64,000 bases of DNA from NCBI RefSeq assembly GCF_013402915.1, contig NC_050722.1:744001-808000 (forward strand). Reading direction: 5' to 3'. The position numbers and the translations under genes are program-made. This stretch comes from Zygotorulaspora mrakii. Taxonomy: Eukaryota > Ascomycota > Saccharomycetes > Saccharomycetales > Saccharomycetaceae. The notes below the pieces were generated by a model. It was not told the DNA's origin. It saw only the letters and a list, made by a program, of their open reading frames with translations, and searched no databases. Positions 57,717-64,000 of the stretch are shown here, piece after piece. Position 1 is the stretch's first letter; every line of letters begins with the position of its first letter.

Positions 57717-59050
57717 ATGTCTGCAAACTTGGATAAATCTTTAGATGAGATTATTGGCTCCGGAAGGAAAGCGGTTAGAGCACGTGTTAACAAGCGTGCC
57801 CTAGGCCCTGGTCCAAGAAGAGCTCCTAAACAAGTTCGCCGTCCAATTGTTGGTGACAGTAGAAGGGCTAAGTTCTCTGCTGATGGAACTGCTACTAGAA
57901 TGGCAAGACTTCTGGATGCTTCCAGAGAAGCCAAGGTTAACGTTGAGGGTCTTCCAAGAGACATTAAGCAGGATGCCGTCAAAGTATGTTATTATATCGC
58001 TTGGTAACTTGTGAGCGCAAGTAAATCAAAGACGGAAAGTGAGATGGGAAAGAAAAGCGTGAAAATAAAGGATAGCACCAATAGGTTGGAACAAAGCTTT
58101 GATTAGCTATAGCTTTTTAGTACTGTCATGTTGGCTGGGTTATTCTCGAAACATCTGTAAAATATTCATGTCGTTGGTGATCACAACCGGTTTCATTGTC
58201 ACTCAATGAAACCATACGATGAAGGAAAAACTGGAGAAGCACATGGTTGAGGGTCATATTAGCAATAAGGAGCAATTGAATTTGTTATCTTCACTGGGGA
58301 GGGAATGATGCTCGTTCAATCGGCGATTAGTATCTCAAGATCGAGATTCGTTGCCATAAAAAACTTTCGAGACGGAATTTCTAAGTTTTTGTTTTCTTGC
58401 TACTCCAGTGTATCGTGCCAATGATCACCAGACATTTTACGTTTTAAGAGTGAGACCATGAAACCTGCATAATAGGAAATATTTCGAAATTTGGCAAAGC
58501 ACAATTTTCAGATTTCAAAGCTTACAACAGTTTTGTTGTCTATCATTTCAGTAATCGCAAATCTTTTCCTTTATCCTTTCTCGGTAGGAAAGTCACATTA
58601 AGCGTAAGAATCAAATGACTAACAAATTTACTTAACATTTTTTTTAAATAGGAGTTCTTCTCTTCTCAAATTGGTGGTGTCCAAAGGGTCTTATTAAGTT
58701 ACAATGAAAGAGGTCAATCGACTGGTATGGCCAATGTAACATTCAAAAATGGTGAAATGGCAAAAAAGGCTGTAGCTAAATTCAATGGTGCTCCTATCGA
58801 TGGCGGCAGATCTAAATTGAAGTTGAATTTGATTATTGATCCTAATCAACAACCTGTTAGATCTCTATCCGATAGAATTAGAGCTGTTCCACAGAAGAAT
58901 AATAGACAGTCTAATATTCCACAAAAAAAGGCACCAAATAAGAAGGCTGCTTTAGTGGAGAAGCAAAAGGTCCCAAGAGCCAAACCTGAAAAAAAGAGTC
59001 TTGAAGATTTAGATAAGGAAATGGCAGACTACTTCGAGGAAAAGAAATAG
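57717..59050 (+). CDS. YRA1: mRNA export adaptor Yra1 (REF/ALY), two exons
   Basis: A 221-residue TREX component that links mRNPs to the exporter Mex67. Exon 1 (57717-57983) encodes MSANLDKSLDEIIGSGRKAV, a basic Arg-rich region and the start of the RRM to IKQDAVK. Exon 2 (58652-59050) resumes EFFSSQIGGVQRVLLSYNERG and ends LEDLDKEMADYFEEKK, the conserved C-terminal REF box. The split point within the RRM equals that of S. cerevisiae YRA1 (226 residues), whose intron supports autoregulation. The intron is 668 nt. Unspliced RNA would add a few codons and stop at 58007, so retention abolishes function. YRA1-COI1-RPP2B-NKP1 matches YDR381W-YDR383C. Confidence 0.96.
57984..58651 (+). other. Long intron of YRA1 (668 nt), likely autoregulatory
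   Basis: It starts GTATGT (57984-57989) and ends AAATAG at 58651. GACTAAC at 58617-58623 is the likely branch site, about 28 nt from the acceptor. Most yeast introns in protein genes of this kind are much shorter; here its length resembles the 766-nt S. cerevisiae intron. I see no snoRNA inside. Confidence 0.9.
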
Positions 59051-59355
59051 GTTAATTTAGGAAACAATTGAAGATTAGATAGGTTTTTTCTAGAAAAAAT
59101 TGTTGTTAAAGTTTCTATTTAAGTATTTAATTAATGTATTATTAATCGTGTTTTTATTGAGGGCTGATGTAATGAACGAATCTCAAGAAGGGACGGAACG
59201 TTTTCACTCATCCACCCTATATGGAAGCCCGCAGTACTAACAATATGCCTTATACATAATAATATAAGCAGCCGTGTTTTGACTTGCTAACTCATGCACG
59301 GGAACCTCACGCTTTACGTGAAGAACTTGCCTGACACGGGACGTCAGCATTCGAG
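59051..59355. other. Convergent intergenic region, YRA1 to COI1
   Basis: No gene was seen in 305 bp; it holds the 3' flanks of both genes. Confidence 0.4.
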
Positions 59356-59760
59356 CTATTTTTCACTTCTTCTGTCGATGAAACCCAGTCTGTCTCCTCT
59401 TTTCCTACTTAGTACACTCATCCCAGAGCCTTCAAATTGACTCTTTCTGGTACTTTGGTCTTCCGGGTTGTCCTTTGGCAACGGAAAACCTGGCTTCACA
59501 TCAGCCAAATTATCGTAATATTCTTTCGATTGCTCACTATCATTCTTGCCGCGAGCTAGTGCTGGTGGTGTATATCTAGCCTCTTTTTTGGATCTTATTA
59601 TGCCTTTGACAACAGTCACTGATATTACTGCAAGGATACTTGCATAGAGAATATTTTTACTAAAACATGATAGGAAACAGTGTTAGTGAATGGCTTCGAT
59701 TTGATCATATCACTTAGTAAGTAGATTCTATTTCACATACCCTACGTGCTTGGCAGACAT
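59356..59760 (-). CDS. COI1: Small mitochondrial inner-membrane protein, COI1/YDR381C-A orthologue, two exons
   Basis: A 107-residue protein rebuilt by splicing. Exon 1 (59760-59741, 20 nt) encodes MSAKHV plus two bases of Gly; exon 2 (59659-59356) continues KNILYASILAVISVTVVKGI. This gives one membrane span at about residues 8-27 that the unspliced frame lacks. A hydrophilic tail follows (YTPPALARGKNDSEQSKEYY, then DVKPGFPLPKDN). The gene sits at the position of S. cerevisiae YDR381C-A (Coi1, involved in respiratory complex III/IV assembly), convergent with YRA1. The assignment rests mainly on position, size and topology, so the name is somewhat less certain than the gene structure. Confidence 0.78.
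59660..59740 (-). other. Spliceosomal intron of COI1 (81 nt)
   Basis: On the minus strand it starts GTATGT (59740-59735), has CACTAAC at 59688-59682 and ends TTTTAG at 59660. Splicing keeps the frame through Gly7. Confidence 0.82.
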
Positions 59761-60228
59761 GGCTTTCAGCGATTCTTTCCTTTACGTATTACGTCTTCGC
59801 TTTGTCCAGCAGATCTTTGTAACTCCAATCGGTGATATACAATTGAGACTCCAATTCAAGAGTACCCTGTGCGAGTGAAAAAAAAAGGGAACACACCAAT
59901 ACTCATATCGAAATACAATATCTTGCTGATGCCTGATGATTGTAAAGGAGGTTTGATGCAAATCCTTTTTGAACGCATGTCGTAAGTCCAGACTCCGTTC
60001 TGTATTGGCTGTTGTTTAGTAAAAGGGGTGTCCTCGAGTAAGAGCTAAAAGCAAAGTTATATCAAGTGTCGAAGTTTTCAAAAGCCTACTCTGAAGTTTA
60101 CATAATCCAAAACCCCAATCTTTTTTATCTATAACTTGAATCTTGTAAAAGGAGATTTCCTTGAAGAACGCATCTATTTTATTTTACGTTTATTCCTGGA
60201 AAGAAAGGCCACATTGAGAAATAAAGGC
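59761..60228. other. Divergent region between COI1 and the PMP47-type carrier gene
   Basis: No gene was seen in 468 bp. I looked for an oleate response element for the carrier gene and found none that fits the consensus. Confidence 0.4.
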
Positions 60229-61233
60229 ATGTCGACTGAAGATAGAGCTAGCCAGCAAAATGTTGGTGAAATTGTACATGCCCTTTCAGGAGCTGGGGCT
60301 GGAGTACTGTCACTATCAGTAACATACCCTCTGCTAACTATTTCAACAAAACTGCAGTCTGAAGACAAAAATAAAGACGCTCAAATTGAACAAAAGAAAT
60401 CTGCAAAGGAGATCATCAAAAGCATTTACGCAAAAGACGGTCTACTTGGGTACTATGCTGGTCTCGAAAGTGCCGTTTACGGTATTGCCGTAACAAACTT
60501 TGTCTACTACTATTTTTATGAGTTAGCCGCAAACTCGATCAAGAGAGTTCGTGCAAATAATCAACTAAATACCCTCCAATCTATGGCTACTGGTGCAGTT
60601 GCAGGTTCGATCACTGCTATCGTTTCTAATCCGATCTGGATAGCCAACACAAGAATGACGGTCACGAAATCCCAGGAGAGTACTTTATCAACTATTATAA
60701 AAATAATCCAAAAGGATGGACCAATGACCCTTTTCAATGGATTGAAACCGGCATTGATCCTTGTTTTGAATCCTGTAATCCAATACACAGTTTTTGAACA
60801 GCTCAAGAATATAATCTTGGCATTACAGAAAAAGAAAAACCAGAAAGAAGTATTATCACCCCTTTGGGCATTCGTCCTTGGAGCTCTGGGCAAACTCATA
60901 GCTACCGGTGCAACCTATCCATATCTTACTTTAAAAACTAGACTTCATCTAGCTGGGCATGATAATGTCAACAAGAAATCGGCAGAAGCTGGTCAGAGAA
61001 GTGAAGAAAAAGTAACTATGATCTCGGAAGCGCTTAAAATCATAAAAAAAGATGGTGTATCAGGCTTTTACAGTGGCATTAGTTACAAATTGGTCCAAAG
61101 TATATTGAACGCCGCATTCCTATTCTTTTTTAAGGAAGGGCTGGTGATGTGGTCCGTGCGTTTGATATCTGAAATGCGTAGTGTAATATCTATGAAGAAC
61201 AAAATGCTGAAAATACAAGCTGTGAAAAAATAA
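60229..61233 (+). CDS. PMP47/PMP34-type peroxisomal membrane carrier
   Basis: A 334-residue mitochondrial-carrier-family protein of the peroxisomal PMP47 (Candida boidinii) and PMP34/SLC25A17 type, which transport ATP or CoA-type nucleotides. The start chosen is the ATG at 60229 (MSTEDRASQQNVGEIVHALS); the frame runs 31 codons further upstream but lacks support. Carrier repeats are atypical in the way PMP47 is: VTYPLLTISTKLQ, SNPIWIANTRMTV and ATYPYLTLKTRLHL. YYYFYELAA follows the first repeat. It is clearly distinct from S. cerevisiae Ant1. It is inserted between COI1 and ORT1, breaking the YDR381-YDR382 order. Peroxisomal location is inferred from family. Confidence 0.85.
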   Translation: MSTEDRASQQNVGEIVHALSGAGAGVLSLSVTYPLLTISTKLQSEDKNKDAQIEQKKSAKEIIKSIYAKDGLLGYYAGLESAVYGIAVTNFVYYYFYELAANSIKRVRANNQLNTLQSMATGAVAGSITAIVSNPIWIANTRMTVTKSQESTLSTIIKIIQKDGPMTLFNGLKPALILVLNPVIQYTVFEQLKNIILALQKKKNQKEVLSPLWAFVLGALGKLIATGATYPYLTLKTRLHLAGHDNVNKKSAEAGQRSEEKVTMISEALKIIKKDGVSGFYSGISYKLVQSILNAAFLFFFKEGLVMWSVRLISEMRSVISMKNKMLKIQAVKK

Positions 61234-61313
61234 TTGCAGAGGGCCAGAGTTTTTGTCTATCTATCTATATGTCTACAGCTTCTAATTGACATTTTCCTTT
61301 ATGTCCGCTTTCA

Positions 61314-62207
61314 CTAAAAACTCATTTTTGACAGTGATTCATAGGTGTAAAAGACGGCTGCGTTAGCTGGTACTGCTCTCGCTAAAGTTATACCTAGCCC
61401 ACGATAAAATCCACTGATACCTGATTTTGCAAAGATTTTTTTGGCACAGTCAATTAATCCTATTTGCTCTGTTTGCATCATTGATTTTAAGGTATCGACG
61501 GGAAAAATACTTGCATTATATGTCAGACCTGCGGATGCACCACTGGCAAGCAGCTCCCAAGTGTAAACATCACTACCGTCCTTGTGGGTACTTTTCAGGT
61601 ACTCCTTCAACAGTTCGTAAGTGGCAAACCATGCGCAGCCACCAAATGATTCTCTCAAGAAGGTGCCTGACTGACCTTGCCATAAACCCAAAAGTCCTCT
61701 TTCCTTAAGAACAGCTTTTATTGTAGGTATGATTTGTGTAGGCCTTGTTTCGCCCTTTGCAGCATTTTGCAAATTTGAGACCTGCAACTTACATTTGATC
61801 AATTCCACAGGTGTTAATACTAAACTTGCGCATGATCCCGCAAAGGCACCAGAAGTGATAATTTGTTGTAACTGCGAGAATTCTGTGTGCTTCTCCAGAA
61901 GTGCTGCACATTGATTATAAGAAAAAAATAAAACAGCATTTTCTAATGATGCTCCAAACACTGGTGATCCAATACCCTGAAAGAATCCTCTCATTATACC
62001 CTCGTTCTTATAAGTATATTGTATGCAAGACCACGTGGTTGGAAAAAGTTTCGAGTCTTGCGTTTGCAATCTCACCTTGATGGTATCGAAAGGGTATTCA
62101 ATTGTCTTACCAATGGCTCCTGCGATAGATCCATTGATTATATCTCGTAATGCTTTACTTTGGAGCCCTCTGTCCCTTTGTTCTGCAATGATAATGCTAT
62201 CCTCCAT
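61314..62207 (-). CDS. ORT1: Mitochondrial ornithine transporter Ort1 (Arg11)
   Basis: A 297-residue inner-membrane carrier that exports ornithine from the matrix for arginine synthesis. It starts MEDSIIIAEQRDRGLQSK. Carrier repeats: GAIGKTIEYPFDTIKVRLQTQ, GSCASLVLTPVELIKCKLQV and NASIFPVDTLKSMMQTE. LWQGQSGTFLRESFGGCAWFATYELLKE and FYRGLGITLARAVPANAAVF are nearly identical to S. cerevisiae Ort1 (292 residues). In S. cerevisiae ORT1 (YOR130C) lies elsewhere, so its place between the carrier gene and RPP2B reflects rearrangement in one of the lineages. Confidence 0.96.
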   Translation of the reverse strand: MEDSIIIAEQRDRGLQSKALRDIINGSIAGAIGKTIEYPFDTIKVRLQTQDSKLFPTTWSCIQYTYKNEGIMRGFFQGIGSPVFGASLENAVLFFSYNQCAALLEKHTEFSQLQQIITSGAFAGSCASLVLTPVELIKCKLQVSNLQNAAKGETRPTQIIPTIKAVLKERGLLGLWQGQSGTFLRESFGGCAWFATYELLKEYLKSTHKDGSDVYTWELLASGASAGLTYNASIFPVDTLKSMMQTEQIGLIDCAKKIFAKSGISGFYRGLGITLARAVPANAAVFYTYESLSKMSF

Positions 62208-62875
62208 CGCGAAGTGTTCTAATCTGATGAATCTGCTGCTTTAACCCACTAAATTTCAATGCAGAAGATTCAGAGTACTACTGCCCACGCCGTTGAAATG
62301 CTTTAATAACTGTACGTAAATATACACGAATTCATCGTTTTTCAATACATCTTGTCATAATGAAATTTTTTTTCTTCCGATGTCAGCTTCAAAAGATTGG
62401 CGCGATGACAGAGTGCATTAAGTGAAAAAAGGAAAATCCCAGATGATAGGATACTTTCAGATTTGAGCTTGGACATTGCTAGTTAGGATTATAGTCCGTC
62501 AACAAATCGTCATTCCGAGGATAAATTGGTACTAAAACTATCACGTGATATAATATCTCTGTTCTGAGAATTTCGCTGTGCGCGCGAAACTCTCAGACTT
62601 ATTCGTAAGCAATGACACAAGCGGAAAAGATGGTATTTTTTTTTTTTTTCATTTCCTCACTGAAAAATTTTCGATGTTCTTGCCAATATGGAGTGCGTTG
62701 AGTTGATGCTTTCTGAGAAGTTTCAGTTAGTTAAATTCAATGATAAATTTTTCAATAGAGATCATTTATCATTAAGACTACTTTTAAATATACTAAGGAA
62801 TAGTCTGCGCTTTTAAATATCGCTTAAATTGATTATTTCATTAAACCATAAGTCTCAGATTTAGTTAAAAACAAA
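62208..62875. promoter_or_regulatory. Divergent promoter region between ORT1 and RPP2B
   Basis: No gene was seen in 668 bp. ATCACGTGAT at 62540-62549 is a perfect palindrome matching the Cbf1 site, about midway. A T run (62636-62649) and AT-rich sequence precede RPP2B. I saw no clear Rap1 site. The Cbf1 assignment is inferred. Confidence 0.5.
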
Positions 62876-63211
62876 ATGAAATACTTAGCTGCTTATTTGT
62901 TGTTGACCCAAGGTGGCAAGGAATCCCCATCTGCTGCTGACATCAAATCTGTCATTGAATCTATTGGTGTTGAAGCTGACGATGCCAGAATCAACGAATT
63001 GCTATCCTCTCTACAAGGTAAGGGTTCTTTGGATGAAATCATTGCTGAAGGTCAACAAAAATTCGCTTCTGTTCCAGCTGGTGGTGCTGCTTCCGCTGGT
63101 GCTGCCGCTGGTGGTGCTGCCGCTGGTGGTGATGCTGCTGCTGAAGAAGAAGCTGCTGAGGAAGAGAAGGAAGAATCCGATGACGACATGGGATTCGGTT
63201 TATTCGATTAA
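62876..63211 (+). CDS. RPP2B: Ribosomal stalk protein P2-beta (Rpp2B)
   Basis: A 111-residue acidic P2 protein of the 60S ribosomal stalk, which recruits elongation factors. It begins [20 protein letters not shown], with the helical dimerisation domain to about residue 65. An Ala/Gly-rich hinge follows (about 68-90), then the acidic tail and the P-protein signature [13 protein letters not shown], which includes the CK2-type serine. Codon use is visibly biased (GCT, GGT, GAA), as in highly expressed yeast genes. It lies beside NKP1, as YDR382W/YDR383C, and fits P2B better than P2A by context. Confidence 0.95.
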   Translation: MKYLAAYLLLTQGGKESPSAADIKSVIESIGVEADDARINELLSSLQGKGSLDEIIAEGQQKFASVPAGGAASAGAAAGGAAAGGDAAAEEEAAEEEKEESDDDMGFGLFD

Positions 63212-63332
63212 GAGTAGTCATCGAATTTACTTCTCATGATTCTCTAACTGCTTGTATTCCATTGTTATATAAAAGCATATGTGTATTTTTGTATATGTAT
63301 GTTCGATTTAGCAAAAAAAGTTGAATAAATTG

Positions 63333-64000
63333 TTAGATTGAAACCCTTTTCATCATTTCTTTGAGGTTAGCTTGCGTAAGTGGAGATGTATCGGAACGTT
63401 TGATAGCGTCCTCGAGTAAAAAAGTAAACTCTTCCAGATTTAGCCTTATCTCTCCATCATATCGGGCAAAAAAATCAGTTATGTTTTCAGTTGGGTCGAG
63501 TTTTTCTTCAATTGATTCCAAAAGATGTCGTATTTTGTTTAATTTGTTTTCTGTTTCTTCAATCTTTGTATTACCAAATGCAATGGCATGGCATTTGTTT
63601 ACTAATTCTTTCCTTAAATTGCTGTATTCATTTAATATTCTTACGTCTCTTTCTTGGTTGTCAGCAATTGAATTAGAAGATGCTATTCCAATTCGAGGTA
63701 GATTTCCAATATCCTGCATTAGTTTCTCTAGTGACAATCCCGGATCATTGCTATCGTCATCGTCACCTCTCAATTCAGTACCAATTGAGTACCGCGGTAT
63801 ATCACCTATAAGATCCGAAATGAGGTTTAGTTGTTCACGTCTCCAATCTGACTCGAAATCTACAACTTGTTTGCAAATTGCATCCTGCTTGCTCAACTTA
63901 TACAGTTCATGTCTCTTTAAGTCAACTTGTGCCCGCAAAGCTTGCAAGCAGGCGTTGGGAATTTGCTCCTGTAGATCATCAATAGGCTCAACTGAGTGTA
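63333..64000 (-). CDS. NKP1: Kinetochore CTF19-complex subunit Nkp1, 3' part
   Basis: The frame is open from the stop at 63333 to the right window edge, about 222 codons, and lacks its start. Nkp1, with Nkp2, belongs to the Ctf19/CCAN inner kinetochore complex. Matching stretches: DLIGDIPRYSIGTELRG (S. cerevisiae has ELVGDIPKYSLGSELRN), LNEYSNLRKELVNKCHAIAFG and ITDFFARYDGEIRLNLEEF. Helical, coiled-coil-like sequence dominates. S. cerevisiae Nkp1 is 238 residues, so only a short N-terminus is missing. It converges on RPP2B, as YDR382W/YDR383C. Confidence 0.9.
   Translation of the reverse strand, partial: HSVEPIDDLQEQIPNACLQALRAQVDLKRHELYKLSKQDAICKQVVDFESDWRREQLNLISDLIGDIPRYSIGTELRGDDDDSNDPGLSLEKLMQDIGNLPRIGIASSNSIADNQERDVRILNEYSNLRKELVNKCHAIAFGNTKIEETENKLNKIRHLLESIEEKLDPTENITDFFARYDGEIRLNLEEFTFLLEDAIKRSDTSPLTQANLKEMMKRVSI

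Noticed and set aside
60136..60228. 31-codon N-terminal extension of the peroxisomal carrier frame
   Set aside because: The extension does not resemble carrier N-termini. The ATG at 60229 gives a length and start typical of PMP47.
62540..62549. ATCACGTGAT considered as centromere element CDEI
   Set aside because: No AT-rich 80-90-bp CDEII followed by a CDEIII-like TTCCGAA motif is present, so it is a Cbf1-type promoter site at most.
1..64000. tRNA genes, rRNA, transposon ends and CRISPR arrays
   Set aside because: I looked for B-box-like GGTTCGA sequences on both strands, terminal repeats and regular spacer arrays and found none that hold up.

Overview
The window is nuclear DNA of a budding yeast in the Saccharomycetaceae. 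The genes are compact and mostly intron-less. The four clear introns begin with GTATGT and have yeast-like branch sites. Almost every protein has a recognisable Saccharomyces cerevisiae counterpart. Gene order points to a lineage that did not go through the whole-genome duplication (the Kluyveromyces, Lachancea, Zygosaccharomyces, Torulaspora grade). Genes that lie on different sister segments in S. cerevisiae are interleaved here: LEU5, TCD and NEM1 (chromosome VIII) with TFA1 and MAE1 (XI), and YHL008C, ETP1 and PRS3 (VIII) with TTI1 and YKL033W-A (XI). One gene also stands where S. cerevisiae has the duplicate pair IXR1/ABF2. I cannot name the species. S. cerevisiae gene numbers and comparisons come from memory, not from a search.

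Layout. 1-1542: the start of an unknown minus-strand gene, then about 1.3 kb with only broken open frames. 1543-7275: MRPL13, MEH1, RSC4, a KRE2/KTR-family mannosyltransferase and the spliced gene QCR10. 7526-17676: FOX2 with an oleate response element, APM3, SNF5, BSD2, CTP1. 18440-27192: LEU5, a TCD1/TCD2 orthologue, TFA1, MAE1, NEM1. 27415-46781: NAT4, MOT3, TVP18, a CHY/RING ubiquitin-ligase-like gene, IXR1, IRC21, a copper amine oxidase, SDD2, RCO1, PDS5; this is the order of S. cerevisiae YMR069-YMR076 with two extra genes. 47210-57124: a formate/nitrite-type transporter (YHL008C), TTI1, ETP1, PRS3 and a spliced YKL033W-A. 57717-64000: YRA1 with its long intron, spliced COI1, a PMP47-type peroxisomal carrier, ORT1, RPP2B and the 3' part of NKP1.

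Themes. Peroxisomal function recurs: FOX2, the amine oxidase and the PMP47-type carrier, the last two absent from S. cerevisiae as far as I know. Five mitochondrial-carrier-fold proteins or relatives of membrane transport lie here (CTP1, LEU5, ORT1, the PMP47-type carrier, plus the unrelated FNT transporter). Chromatin and transcription factors are RSC4, SNF5, RCO1, TFA1, MOT3 and IXR1. I saw no tRNA, rRNA, transposon, CRISPR array or centromere.

Most interesting: the IXR1 orthologue has no ATG in any frame for about 1.19 kb across its 5' region, although its N-terminus is recognisably conserved. This implies a remote first exon or non-AUG initiation. Also notable are a 60-nt intron in YKL033W-A, branch sites that are never TACTAAC in the four clear introns, possible relics of a SNF2-family ATPase at 600-930, and the amine oxidase and CHY/RING genes inserted into an otherwise conserved block. 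I found no evidence of a wholly new multi-gene system.
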